This document shows positions 23,004 through 31,867 of a stretch of 47,615 nt of DNA, in pieces. Numbering within the stretch: position 1 is the first letter of the stretch; every line of letters begins with the position of its first letter. The position numbers and the translations under genes were made by a program. The stretch is from Oscillospiraceae bacterium. Its GTDB lineage: Bacteria > Bacillota > Clostridia > Oscillospirales > Ruminococcaceae. The DNA lies in contig WRLX01000003.1 of the NCBI GenBank assembly GCA_009777415.1, positions 1 to 47,615 on the forward strand, given 5' to 3'. The notes beneath the pieces were generated by a model. That model was not told the origin of the DNA and made no database searches. It saw only the letters and a list, made by a program, of their open reading frames with translations.

Positions 23004-23864
23004 TTGAAACATATAATAAGGGCAATGCGACCTAAAAGCTGGAGTAAAAATGTTTTCATTTTTATCCCGATTGTTTATGCACTTGAGTTGTTTAATTCCG
23101 ATAAAATGTTGTCCGTTATTGTCGCTTTTGCCGGGTTTTGCTTTATTTCATCGGCAGTGTACCTTTTTAACGATGCATACGATGCCGAAAAAGACGCGGC
23201 GCATCCCGTAAAAAAACACCGACCGATAGCGTCCGGCATAATCTCAAAATCAAAAGCATGGTTTCTTGCGGGATTACTTGCCGCCGTTGGTGTTTCTGCC
23301 ATGGCTTCCTTGACTCTTTTTTGGGGGAGTTGTGCAACTCTGATATTCAGCGTTATATACTTAGCTTTAAATGTTGCGTATACGCTGAGTTTAAAGCATA
23401 TGCCTATTATCGACTGTTTTTGTATAGCGGCGGGGTTTTCGCTCCGCATTTACATAGGAGGTGCGGCAAGCGGTGTAGCCGTTTCGGATTGGCTTTTTTT
23501 GACAGTTGTTGCCGCCTCATTGTTTATGGCATTCGGTAAGCGACGCGGCGAAATGATTATGAGCGAAAACGCCGACGAAACGAGAAAATCCCTGACACAG
23601 TATAATTTGGACTTCCTGAAAGGGGTTGTCTTCATCTGTGCCGCTTTGGCAATTGTTTTTTACTCGCTTTGGACGTTGGAGAGAGGGAACAATATGGTCT
23701 ACACCGTCCCGCTGATTATATTCATCGTGTCTAAGTATCTGCTCTTAATCCATGAAGTTAATTCACACGGCGACCCCACTACCGTAATATTCGGCGACAA
23801 AACATTTCTGCTGTCATGTGGGCTGTATGCGGTTTTGACCGTTTTGCTACTATATAGTATATAA
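23004..23864 (+). CDS. UbiA-family prenyltransferase, phosphoribosyl-polyprenyl synthase-like
   Basis: UbiA proteins are membrane prenyltransferases. This 286-residue protein has the motif NDAYDAEKDAAHPVKKHRPI followed by ASG near residue 60, the pattern of decaprenyl-phosphate phosphoribosyltransferase (DprE pathway, Rv3806c-like) rather than of quinone enzymes. About eight hydrophobic helices are visible. Such an enzyme would attach phosphoribose to polyprenyl phosphate for a cell-surface pentose polymer; this is inference from the motif. TTG 23004, seven nt after AGGTGG, is the likely start. It is followed at once by a polytopic membrane protein that could use the lipid-linked sugar. Confidence 0.82.
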   Translation: MKHIIRAMRPKSWSKNVFIFIPIVYALELFNSDKMLSVIVAFAGFCFISSAVYLFNDAYDAEKDAAHPVKKHRPIASGIISKSKAWFLAGLLAAVGVSAMASLTLFWGSCATLIFSVIYLALNVAYTLSLKHMPIIDCFCIAAGFSLRIYIGGAASGVAVSDWLFLTVVAASLFMAFGKRRGEMIMSENADETRKSLTQYNLDFLKGVVFICAALAIVFYSLWTLERGNNMVYTVPLIIFIVSKYLLLIHEVNSHGDPTTVIFGDKTFLLSCGLYAVLTVLLLYSI

Positions 23865-23894
23865 AAAAGTAATAGGATGATAAGGGGAAAACGA

Positions 23895-25589
23895 ATGGGC
23901 AAAAATTTGAAATTGGAATCAAAAAAAGTATGGCTAATCGCGATTAAAATGATAGTGGCATTGAGCGGGACTTATCTTTCGCTTGTTTTTAACGCTTATG
24001 GGCAAGGTTATTTTGTGTCTGCGTTTAACGAAAATACAACTATGGCATTTTTTTTCGTGTGCCTGCTCGGGGGATTTGTGCTTGCGGGGCTTATTGTGAT
24101 TTTATTTAAGCTGGATTTCCTCGAAAAGCTTTACGACAGACTGCTGAAAAAGCCTAAACCTGCAAGAATTATACTTGTTATTTATTCTTTAATATGCGGC
24201 TTTTTTTACGTATCAAGGTTTAATCATCATGTCACCGAACGAATTATTCACCACGGTGAAACACTGTGGACACCGCTTCCGCCTTTGTGGGCTTTGGTCT
24301 TGCCGCTGGCGTTAATGTACGTTTTCTTTTTAACTGTGTTGATTGACTTTGTAGTGGGATTGTTCAAATCGTTCAGCCGCTATGAATTGGTGTTTTTTGT
24401 AGTGTTTACCGTCATTGCGATTAGCTATATAGACGTTCTTTACAATTCCACCGATGTTTATCATAAGCATTTTTCCGGTAACGGTTTCATGTATTCTTAT
24501 GACACGCTCCCCGATGCGATATACTTGTTAGACCCGTTTTATATATGGTCTTATTATCAATACCCCCTACAGCCGAACTTTGCAATGCCCTTGCTCTTGT
24601 TTACAATTCCGCTTTCCCGCTTCGATGGGTTTTGGGAAGTAATTGTGAGGCAAATTGTTCAAGTTGAGCTTCTTTTATTGGCTATTATAGCTTTGTCCCG
24701 CATGGTATCTAAAAATATCCGTGTACGCATTATCGCCCTGCTGATTTTTTCCTTTAGTTACCCTAATGTAATTTTAGCCATGATTGTTGAGCGGAGACTG
24801 TTTGCCTTGGTTTTCTTAGTCCTTGCGATTTATCATAATATCTATTTACGCGGAGTCGAAAAAAACAAGGGCGAAGATGCATTATGGTTATCAGTTGCCT
24901 CAGGAATGATAGTTACTAACGTCTATGTATTCCTTTTAGCGATTGAACCCGTAAGGGCAGGGGTAAACATAAAAAATTGGCTCAAATCAACCCTTAAAAA
25001 TGTTTTTTTGTACAGCTCGGTCTTTGTGTTTATTACGACATTTTTCGGGAAAATCGGGGGATTGGTTGATTTACGGGCACAGGTGAACGCTTTTAACGAT
25101 TACGGTTGGCTTTTTAATGACTACAGCTTTGGAACAAGGCTCACACATTTTATGTATTTTATAGCGTCGTGCTTATTCCCCGCTCCGTCCGGAATACGCC
25201 CGGCTACCGGAAACCAGTGGTGGCAAACAGAGCCGAGCATGGAATCGCCATATTTTTGGCTTGGCATAATTATATCCGCATTCGCCGTTTTAGGATTTAT
25301 TCTGAATTACAAAAACAGATTTGCCCAAGTTTCATTTGCCGGGATTTTGATGTCAACTTATTTTATCCTTATGTCATCGCTAAACATCGGCGAAAACGCA
25401 GTGGTACTAAGCACATTGTTTTACTCGTGGGCAGTTATCTCACTGATTATAATGGGCATTGACAAGCTTTTTGTCGGAACTAAGGCGAAGACAAGGGTGT
25501 TGGCGGGATTAGCGGGAGTGTGCCTTGTGTGGAGCGTTATTGAAGCTGTGAGACTGTACCAATTTGGATTAGAAATACACCCCGTTTAA
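23895..25589 (+). CDS. Polytopic membrane protein, possible GT-C glycosyltransferase
   Basis: This 564-residue protein has at least ten hydrophobic segments spread over its length. Soluble loops carry TDVYHKHFSGNGFMYSYDTL and YYQYPLQPNFAMPLLLFTIP. Topology and length suit GT-C glycosyltransferases, which take sugars from lipid carriers on the outer face of the membrane. I see no motif that settles it. ATG 23895 follows AAGGGGA; an upstream ATG (23877) precedes that site. It is 30 nt after the UbiA gene, so the two probably work together on a lipid-linked sugar. A terminator follows. Confidence 0.55.
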   Translation: MGKNLKLESKKVWLIAIKMIVALSGTYLSLVFNAYGQGYFVSAFNENTTMAFFFVCLLGGFVLAGLIVILFKLDFLEKLYDRLLKKPKPARIILVIYSLICGFFYVSRFNHHVTERIIHHGETLWTPLPPLWALVLPLALMYVFFLTVLIDFVVGLFKSFSRYELVFFVVFTVIAISYIDVLYNSTDVYHKHFSGNGFMYSYDTLPDAIYLLDPFYIWSYYQYPLQPNFAMPLLLFTIPLSRFDGFWEVIVRQIVQVELLLLAIIALSRMVSKNIRVRIIALLIFSFSYPNVILAMIVERRLFALVFLVLAIYHNIYLRGVEKNKGEDALWLSVASGMIVTNVYVFLLAIEPVRAGVNIKNWLKSTLKNVFLYSSVFVFITTFFGKIGGLVDLRAQVNAFNDYGWLFNDYSFGTRLTHFMYFIASCLFPAPSGIRPATGNQWWQTEPSMESPYFWLGIIISAFAVLGFILNYKNRFAQVSFAGILMSTYFILMSSLNIGENAVVLSTLFYSWAVISLIIMGIDKLFVGTKAKTRVLAGLAGVCLVWSVIEAVRLYQFGLEIHPV

Positions 25590-25605
25590 AAGTTCTCTAA
25601 AACAA

Positions 25606-25637
25606 AAAGACTACCATAGAAATCCACGGTAGTCTTT
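25606..25637. terminator. Bidirectional terminator
   Basis: AAAGACTACC (25606-25615) and GGTAGTCTTT (25628-25637) form a 10-bp stem with a 12-nt loop. A T-rich stretch (TTACTTATTTTTG) follows on the plus strand and AAAAA on the other side gives T-runs on the minus strand. It separates two convergent genes. Confidence 0.8.
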
Positions 25638-25658
25638 ACTTATTTTTGTTTACTAAAA

Positions 25659-27197
25659 TTAACGTATCAAAATATTTATGCTGTCCTCGGTAAGCTCAAA
25701 CACTTTGAACAAGTCCGATGCAAATTGCCTATCGGGCGACCATGGCTGACCGGTGAAAGCTTCGATTGCGCCGTCTGAGATTGTGTAAAAGCTGTCGCCG
25801 TCGGTCAACAATTCGGAACTGTTTTTGTAGAACGCAAGCCCTCCGGGGGAGTCCACCCATTCGGTAAAGGATTGATTCCTTGCAGTAAACACGCGCGATT
25901 CGCCGTTCAGGTTCATTACAAAAGCGGATAAGTTTGCATTTCTTTCAAAACTCACCGCTTCACCGAACGCGCTGAACAATTCGGTTGAAACACCCGCCTT
26001 CATATCGTATTTGTAAATTGAGGTATTCAGCGAGAAATAGAGGTCGTCACCGTGGACAGCGAGAGTAACCGCATCGTGCGATGAATTTTCCACATGAGCA
26101 ACGTCAAAGGTATTTCTGTCTATAACGTAAATTGCGTTATTTTCCTTATCCCTCACCCTCACAATAATTCTGCGACCTATATCGTCATAAAACGCGTTAA
26201 GCAGTTCGCCTGAACCGACTATATCGCTTACATCAATGCTGCCGACACTTTGCGTTTCCGCATCTGCCAAGAGCAATACGGGTTTCCCTCCGTTAGTCCC
26301 TATATAAAGTGAGGAACGCCCGGTGATTGATGAACGCTTCCTGTGATTGCTCAGAGAATGCTCGGAAACGGGATTTATTTCAAAGCTTTCAAAATTATTC
26401 GCCGATATTTCATAGAGAGTAACGGCATTTTTAGTCACCGCAATAAACCGATAATCGCCGATAAAACTCGCCTCAATCACATCAGGCACACTAAGATTAA
26501 CAAACTTTTCAAAAGACGGCGGCACACTTTCATGCGGCGAATCTGTTGTTTCATCGGTGTGTTGCGGCGTTTCGGTAACAGGAGTTTCTATTTCCTCAAT
26601 AATAAGCGGGATAAAATCATCATCGCTCATACTGTCGCTCCCTATTTCCGCGAGTGATACACCTCTTTGCTGTTTTAAATCGTCAATTAATGCGGCGGGT
26701 GCATAAACCTTCGCGCCGATAATTTTTGCCGAGTTGTTATTAAACTCGTTCAGCCCGCTGTTATCTTCGGAAAGACTGAATGACGAAACTTGATTATTTT
26801 CATCAAGGATGTACAATGTTCCGACAACGATATTCCCCGTATCCGAAACAGAGTCAAGCGTATTCCGCATCTCGTGAAGTGTGATAGAATTGTTAAACGA
26901 GAGGAACAAAGTTTTAGTCCCAAATCCGAGCGTTGCCGTTTCAAGTGCCGATGTTGATTCGCCGATTCCGTTTGTCGGGAATGACGGCGATGAACCGCTG
27001 CCCGCATTGTAGAAAAATGAGAACAGCCCGACCGTGAGCGAAACCGCCGCAACCGCAACAGTTGACGGAATATGCCACCAACGCCTGCCCGTGAAATTCA
27101 GGGAGGAATATTTTTCGCGTTTTGATGTGCGACGAACCTTAGCCGAATCAAAAGTATACTCTTTCATCAGTTCTTTGTAAAATTCATGTTTGTTCAT
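25659..27197 (-). CDS. Membrane-anchored propeller-like protein, putative anti-sigma factor
   Basis: The 512-residue protein has a basic cytoplasmic N terminus of about 43 residues, one membrane helix (about 44-63) and a long external region. That region has repeated blade-like units such as FIAVTKNAVTLYEI, IIVRVRDKENNAIYVIDRNT and DDLYFSLNTSIYKYD, suggesting a beta-propeller. A Pro/Thr/Glu-rich spacer near 205-225 links it. The gene directly follows an ECF-like sigma factor, the classical place for its anti-sigma. No HxxxCxxC zinc motif is present in the short cytoplasmic part. I infer an anti-sigma or sensor role from the pairing. Confidence 0.6.
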   Translation of the reverse strand: MNKHEFYKELMKEYTFDSAKVRRTSKREKYSSLNFTGRRWWHIPSTVAVAAVSLTVGLFSFFYNAGSGSSPSFPTNGIGESTSALETATLGFGTKTLFLSFNNSITLHEMRNTLDSVSDTGNIVVGTLYILDENNQVSSFSLSEDNSGLNEFNNNSAKIIGAKVYAPAALIDDLKQQRGVSLAEIGSDSMSDDDFIPLIIEEIETPVTETPQHTDETTDSPHESVPPSFEKFVNLSVPDVIEASFIGDYRFIAVTKNAVTLYEISANNFESFEINPVSEHSLSNHRKRSSITGRSSLYIGTNGGKPVLLLADAETQSVGSIDVSDIVGSGELLNAFYDDIGRRIIVRVRDKENNAIYVIDRNTFDVAHVENSSHDAVTLAVHGDDLYFSLNTSIYKYDMKAGVSTELFSAFGEAVSFERNANLSAFVMNLNGESRVFTARNQSFTEWVDSPGGLAFYKNSSELLTDGDSFYTISDGAIEAFTGQPWSPDRQFASDLFKVFELTEDSINILIR

Positions 27198-27227
27198 TTA
27201 AGCTTCCCCCTCTCTTTATAACTTAAG

Positions 27228-27302
27228 CATTTTATTAAATTTAAAAGTTTAAATATTAAATTCAAACAGCTTATTAAATTCAAAAGTTAAATATTAAATT
27301 TC
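27228..27302 (-). repeat. Tandem duplication at the 3' end of the sigma factor gene
   Basis: An AT-rich unit of about 40 bp containing TATTAAATTTAAAAGTT and AAATATTAAATT occurs twice with few changes (about 27228-27266 and 27269-27302). The copy nearer the gene includes the last codons (KKFNI) and stop of the sigma factor; the second lies in the gap before the anti-sigma gene. It is a local duplication with no evident function. Confidence 0.55.
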
Positions 27303-27844
27303 TTTTTTTGGCGTTCAATAGTTCGATAAAGCTTATTCTTTACCGATGACAGCGTGATGTCCAACTCCTTGGCTATCTCGTCCAGTTTTTTATCGCAGAC
27401 AAAATGCAGGTAAAAGATTTTTCCTGTAAGCGAGTCTTGCGATGCAATGTCTTCAAAAATTTGCCGCGCCAACATTTCATTACACAGCACGTCCTCAAGA
27501 CGTTTGGAATTTTTAGACATTTCAGCTTCAATCTCGTACATCTGCTCTTCGGAATAGTCCGCAAAAGAACTGACAGGAGAATGTTTCTTTAGTCCGCCGA
27601 AATAATTCTTACATTCAAACTTGGCTATATTAATCAAAAACGCTTCCGGGTTTTCGATGTCGCTGTGTCCTTTTTTGAGGATTCTGCGAAAAAAACGTGC
27701 ATATATATTTTGCAGAATATCCTCGACATCGAGAATGTTCCCGCACTTGTTTACGACAAAACGAGAAACAGCATTAACTGTTTCAGCATACACGTTATTA
27801 AAATAATAGTCAAGCTCATATTTTGGAATATCGGGATTATTCAT
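27287..27844 (-). CDS. ECF-type RNA polymerase sigma factor
   Basis: The 185-residue protein has sigma region 2 (NKCGNILDVEDILQNIYARF, then NPEAFLINIAKFECKNYFGG) and a region 4 helix-turn-helix (KKLDEIAKELDITLSSVKNK, LYRTIERQKKKF). It lacks regions 1 and 3, so it is an extracytoplasmic-function type. ATG 27844 lies 10 nt after AAAAGG; a TTG two codons earlier (27850) is an alternative. The following gene probably encodes its membrane regulator. Targets are unknown. A hairpin CGGTA/TACCG lies between it and the divergent spoIIR. Confidence 0.82.
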   Translation of the reverse strand: MNNPDIPKYELDYYFNNVYAETVNAVSRFVVNKCGNILDVEDILQNIYARFFRRILKKGHSDIENPEAFLINIAKFECKNYFGGLKKHSPVSSFADYSEEQMYEIEAEMSKNSKRLEDVLCNEMLARQIFEDIASQDSLTGKIFYLHFVCDKKLDEIAKELDITLSSVKNKLYRTIERQKKKFNI

Positions 27845-27994
27845 ATTCAAAAAGCCTTTTCACTTTAGTAGTACGGTATTTTACCGAAAAAGTTTCACCA
27901 TTGACGCTAATTTTTGTATAACTGTGATAAATTGCCCAATAATTATATTAACAGGTATAAATTGTAATAAAATTATCAGTAAGGAGAAATTAGT

Positions 27995-28633
27995 GTGAAA
28001 ACATTTATAGCGGATTTACTTAAAAAACACGCATTGAGCATTGCCATGCTTGCGGGGGCGATTGCATCGGTTGCAATTGCGGGGTTCGGCTCATTTGCCG
28101 CAGATTGTGAGCGGATTCCCGATGAGGTGTTGCGTCTGCATATAATTGCCAATTCAGACTCAAAAGAAGACCAACAGTTCAAATATAAGCTCCGCGACCG
28201 CATTTTACAAAACTTTACGCCGATACTGGGGGAGTGCGGCACATTAGAATCCGCAAAACGGACAAGCGAGAGCCTGTTGCCCGAAATAGAAAAACTGTCA
28301 CGCGAATTTGCGGCGGAAAATAATTACAATACCGAAATCACGGCGGAAATCACAGAAATGTATTTTACAACAAGGGTCTATGACAACCTAACCCTGCCCG
28401 CAGGTAATTATACCGCGCTGAGAATCACTATCGGCGAGGGAAACGGCAAAAACTGGTGGTGCGTAATGTTCCCGCTTTTGTGTGTCCCCGCCGTCGCTGA
28501 CAATTCCGAAGTCGAAACAACAGATGCAATCAACGTCCGCAATGCTTCAACAGAAGACGGCAATGAAGCTGCTAACGATGCCCCTAAAGTAAAATTCGCC
28601 GTGTTTGAGTTTTTGTCGGGATTTTTTAAATAA
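27995..28633 (+). CDS. spoIIR: Stage II sporulation protein R
   Basis: SpoIIR is made in the forespore and exported so that SpoIIGA cleaves pro-sigmaE in the mother cell. The 212-residue protein has an N-terminal membrane/signal segment (about 12-32) and the family signature DEVLRLHIIANSDSKEDQQF, followed by KYKLRDRIL. LPAGNYTALRITIGEGNGKN and WWCVMFPLLC are also typical. GTG 27995 follows AAGGAG by 8 nt. Upstream, GTATA with 15 nt to CCAATAATTA resembles a sigmaF site only in its -35 half, so forespore control is expected from the family but not proven by the sequence. The C terminus has an Asn/Glu-rich insert. Confidence 0.93.
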   Translation: MKTFIADLLKKHALSIAMLAGAIASVAIAGFGSFAADCERIPDEVLRLHIIANSDSKEDQQFKYKLRDRILQNFTPILGECGTLESAKRTSESLLPEIEKLSREFAAENNYNTEITAEITEMYFTTRVYDNLTLPAGNYTALRITIGEGNGKNWWCVMFPLLCVPAVADNSEVETTDAINVRNASTEDGNEAANDAPKVKFAVFEFLSGFFK

Positions 28634-28652
28634 TAGACCTCTTGAGAAGGTG

Positions 28653-29684
28653 TCACCAAAAAAATTCGCGTTCGTCACGTTGGGGGCGGTTCATTAAACC
28701 TTGCAATGCTTTTTCCGGTGCAAACCCCTCATAGCAGACTTTGTATAGTTGCTCAAAAATGGGAATGTCTATTCCCCTCTCCTTTGCGAGCCGCAACGCA
28801 ATTTTGACACACTCATATCCCTCAACAGTCCCGACCTGTTTTACTGCATCGGACGCAGAAACACCTTGCCCGATTAACAGCCCTGCCCTATGATTGCGGG
28901 AATGCTTGGATGTGCAGGTGACTATTAAATCGCCGACTCCCGCAAGCCCGGTAAAAGTTTGCCACTTTGCCCCGAGAGCAGTCCCCAACCGCTTTATCTC
29001 GGACATTCCTCTTGTCATGATTGCAGCGACTGCATTATCACCTAACCCCATTCCCAATGCAATTCCGCAACAAAGGGCAATGGGGTTTTTCAACGCGCCG
29101 CCCAGCTCGCTCCCCACAATGTCATCGTTTATATAAATCCGAAAACTTTTAGTCTGAAGGGTTGTTTGAATATATTCGGCATACTCTCGCGCAAGGCTTG
29201 CGGCGACTACCGCAGTGGGGCATCCGCGCCCGACTTCCTCCGCGTGGCACGGGCCTGTCAATATTACCATCGGATTCCGCTTGACAAAAACACCTATAAT
29301 CTCCGAAAGTCGGCATATAGGGAGAGTATGTGAACTGCCGCAGTCGTTTTCGCAAACACATTCGGCAAAGCCTTTGCTTACATTTACAACGACTGCATTT
29401 TTCGGAATATAGGGGGCGGCCTCCATGGCGGCTTGCCCGATAAACTTAGACGGGACTGCGAATACTACAATGTCTGCATTGGCGGCTTTTGATATGTCAC
29501 AGGTAAACTCTATCTCAGCGGGTATAGCAATACCCGGGAGCAGTCTTTTGTGTTCGCCCTCACGCTTAATCGTCTCTATCTCTTCCGGGAAATTAGAGTA
29601 ACAGATAACCCTATGCCCGGCGTTGCTCCAAAGTACTGACAAAGCAGTCCCAAATCCACAACCTAAAATAAAAATATTTGCCAC
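28653..29684 (-). CDS. gpsA: NAD(P)-dependent glycerol-3-phosphate dehydrogenase GpsA
   Basis: GpsA reduces dihydroxyacetone phosphate to sn-glycerol 3-phosphate for phospholipid synthesis. The 343-residue protein begins VANIFILGCGFGTALSVLWS, the Rossmann dinucleotide motif. FAVPSKF and NVSKGFAE follow, and the catalytic lysine lies in the ELGGALKNPIALCCGIALGM block. Translation starts at GTG 29684; the longer in-frame reading to 29741 runs through the leader cassette. plsY, whose product uses glycerol 3-phosphate, is immediately upstream, so the pair is a coherent lipid operon with der. Confidence 0.95.
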   Translation of the reverse strand: MANIFILGCGFGTALSVLWSNAGHRVICYSNFPEEIETIKREGEHKRLLPGIAIPAEIEFTCDISKAANADIVVFAVPSKFIGQAAMEAAPYIPKNAVVVNVSKGFAECVCENDCGSSHTLPICRLSEIIGVFVKRNPMVILTGPCHAEEVGRGCPTAVVAASLAREYAEYIQTTLQTKSFRIYINDDIVGSELGGALKNPIALCCGIALGMGLGDNAVAAIMTRGMSEIKRLGTALGAKWQTFTGLAGVGDLIVTCTSKHSRNHRAGLLIGQGVSASDAVKQVGTVEGYECVKIALRLAKERGIDIPIFEQLYKVCYEGFAPEKALQGLMNRPQRDEREFFW

Positions 29685-29760
29685 TTTTTTACCCTTGTCC
29701 TTTCTGCACAAGCATGAAATCAAAAGTTGCGTTTTCCGCATTTACCAAGAACACTTTTAA
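29685..29760 (-). repeat. 76-nt leader cassette before gpsA
   Basis: The copy runs from 29760, where TTA stands in the position of the usual TTG start, to the gpsA GTG, exactly 76 nt. The frame ends LVQKGQG with TAA at 29691-29689, 4 nt before the gene. With the start codon mutated, an internal GTG six nt on is the only nearby start. The AGAAAGGACAAGGG ribosome site is kept. It suggests that the 3' ribosome site is under selection even where the leader ORF is damaged. Confidence 0.7.
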
Positions 29761-29784
29761 AGCTTTTACCCTTACCCTCTCCCT

Positions 29785-30519
29785 TCATTCCTTACGTCCC
29801 AATTTCTTCTCCGTCCCGTTAAACAGCCGCTTAATATTCCCCCTGTGCTTAAAAACCAATAACACCGCAACCGCAATTGAAAATACCGCGCCTACATTGT
29901 TTACCGATGGGGGCTTCTTCCACACATACGCGCCGATTACGTACACAACAACAGGGTAAAGACTGCCGGCAATTACCGAGCCGAGCGAAACGTATTTGGT
30001 AATCACCACTATTATTATAAACAAAGAAAGCAAAATTAATGCCGCGAGCCAATCTATCACAAACAAAGTCGCAACAGTGACAAGAATCGCCTTTCCGCCC
30101 TTGAACTTATAATAAACGGGGTAACAGTGTCCCAATACGGACGACAACGCGGCAATCCAAAGAAAAAACGACAAACTGCGATAGTCGAATACAATACGCC
30201 GCAGGTCGAAATACGATGAAAGGGGTTGTGCGATTTGAATCCACCATAATCGATAAAGCCCCCATACCGCAAAAATCGAGATTACTCCTTTAAGCACGTC
30301 AAACAGCAATACAAGACCCGCCGCACCTTTTCCCATAGTCCGCAACGTGTTGGTAAGCCCCGGATTGCCCGAGCCCATTTCCCGTATATCCTTGCCGTGT
30401 TTTATTTTTGCGGCGATAATTGCGGGATTAATGCTGCAAATAAGGTATGGGGCGATAATTGCAAAAGCAATACAAATATTATAAAAAAGATTGCTACTAT
30501 AAAGCATACCGTAAAGCAT
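29785..30519 (-). CDS. plsY: Acyl-phosphate:glycerol-3-phosphate acyltransferase PlsY
   Basis: PlsY is the membrane enzyme that transfers the acyl group from acyl phosphate to glycerol 3-phosphate, giving lysophosphatidic acid. The 244-residue protein has several membrane helices. The motif GSGNPGLTNTLRTMGKGAAG lies near residue 50, and KFKGGKAILV is the glycine-rich motif 2. The N terminus and middle loop are longer than in the usual 190-220-residue enzyme. The ATG lies one nt after the der stop, and GGGGAG inside der is its ribosome site. Confidence 0.94.
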   Translation of the reverse strand: MLYGMLYSSNLFYNICIAFAIIAPYLICSINPAIIAAKIKHGKDIREMGSGNPGLTNTLRTMGKGAAGLVLLFDVLKGVISIFAVWGLYRLWWIQIAQPLSSYFDLRRIVFDYRSLSFFLWIAALSSVLGHCYPVYYKFKGGKAILVTVATLFVIDWLAALILLSLFIIIVVITKYVSLGSVIAGSLYPVVVYVIGAYVWKKPPSVNNVGAVFSIAVAVLLVFKHRGNIKRLFNGTEKKLGRKE

Positions 30520-30520
30520 A

Positions 30521-31867
30521 TTATTCTCCCCGCTCTCTCGGAATAATCCGTATAGGAGTCATATCCAATCCGAACGCCTCACGAATCTGATTTTCAATAT
30601 ACCTTTGATAAGAAAAATGAAACAAGTCAATCTTATTGCAAAAAACTACAAAAGTCGGCGGCTTGACATCAGCTTGAGTGATATAATAAAGCTTGAGTCT
30701 TCTGCCGCGGTCAGTCGGCGGCTGAACCCGCGAAGTCGCATATGCAAGCATATCATTGAGCCGCCCCGTGCCTATACGAGTGAGGTTTTGCTCTAAAGCG
30801 GCTTTGGCAATTTCAAACAGCTTGTCAATCCTCTGCCCGGTAAGCGCGGAAATAAATACATACGGCGCGTAAGACATGAACGAGAAATCGACCGCCAATT
30901 GCTTTTTAAATACCGACATGGTTTTGCCGTCCTTTTCGACCAAATCCCACTTGTTAATCGCGATTACCGTTGCCTTGCCCTTTTCGTGAGCATACCCGGC
31001 AATTTTGCTGTCTTGCTCGGTGAATCCGACACACGCATCAATCATGATTACGGCAACATCGGCACGCTCAACGGCGTTTAACGCACGGATAACGCTGTAA
31101 TGCTCAATATTCTCAATCACCCGCGATTTACGCCTTAATCCGGCAGTGTCTATCAACAAAAACTTCTCGCCGTTACGCTCCGCAATTGTATCAAGCGCGT
31201 CTCGCGTAGTCCCCGCTATGTCGGAAACAATTGCCCGTTCCTCACCTACAATTTTGTTGACTAACGAGGATTTACCCGAATTAGGTTTGCCGATTATCGC
31301 AATTTTGGTAATCTCTTTATATTCGTCTTCGTATTCAGAATCGGGGACAGGGAGCAACTTGACAATCGCGTCAAGCAAGTCGCCCGTGCCATGCCCGTGA
31401 ACCGATGAAACTGCAAACGGTTCACCCAAGCCCAAGTTGTAAAATTCATAAAAATCCGGGTGAGTTTCGCCGACATTGTCGCATTTATTAACGCAGAGCA
31501 GAATAGGTTTACCGCTTTTAAGCAAAATATTGGCTATATCCTTGTCTGTTGCACTCATTCCCGTGCGAATATCAACGACTAACACAATCACGTCCGCACT
31601 TAAAATTGCGACTTGCGCCTGTGCGAGCATTTTCGACAGGATTAAATCCTTGGAATCGGGTTCAAGTCCGCCTGTATCAATCAAGGTAAACTCCCGCCCG
31701 TTCCAGTCGCTCTGCCCGTAAAGCCGGTCACGAGTGACCCCCGGCGAGTCGTCTACTATAGCGGTGCGTGTACCTATAATTTTGTTAAACAGCGAGGATT
31801 TACCCACATTCGGTCTCCCCACGATTGCCACCATCCCGGTTTGCTTTATACTGTTATTGTAAGACAT
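30521..31867 (-). CDS. der: Ribosome assembly GTPase Der (EngA)
   Basis: Der is an essential GTPase with two GTP-binding domains needed for 50S ribosome assembly. The 448-residue protein has the first G1 motif at GRPNVGKSSLFNK and DTGGLE, NKCD further on. The second is GKPNSGKSSLVNK with DTAGLRRKS and NKWD. The C-terminal KH-like domain (LYYITQADVKPPTFVVFCNK) is intact. The ATG at 31867 lies 22 nt inside the immA gene and follows AAGGAAAAATT. An ATG closer to the first G1 motif is a weaker alternative. Cotranscription with an immunity-type protease is unusual for this gene. Confidence 0.96.
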   Translation of the reverse strand: MSYNNSIKQTGMVAIVGRPNVGKSSLFNKIIGTRTAIVDDSPGVTRDRLYGQSDWNGREFTLIDTGGLEPDSKDLILSKMLAQAQVAILSADVIVLVVDIRTGMSATDKDIANILLKSGKPILLCVNKCDNVGETHPDFYEFYNLGLGEPFAVSSVHGHGTGDLLDAIVKLLPVPDSEYEDEYKEITKIAIIGKPNSGKSSLVNKIVGEERAIVSDIAGTTRDALDTIAERNGEKFLLIDTAGLRRKSRVIENIEHYSVIRALNAVERADVAVIMIDACVGFTEQDSKIAGYAHEKGKATVIAINKWDLVEKDGKTMSVFKKQLAVDFSFMSYAPYVFISALTGQRIDKLFEIAKAALEQNLTRIGTGRLNDMLAYATSRVQPPTDRGRRLKLYYITQADVKPPTFVVFCNKIDLFHFSYQRYIENQIREAFGLDMTPIRIIPRERGE

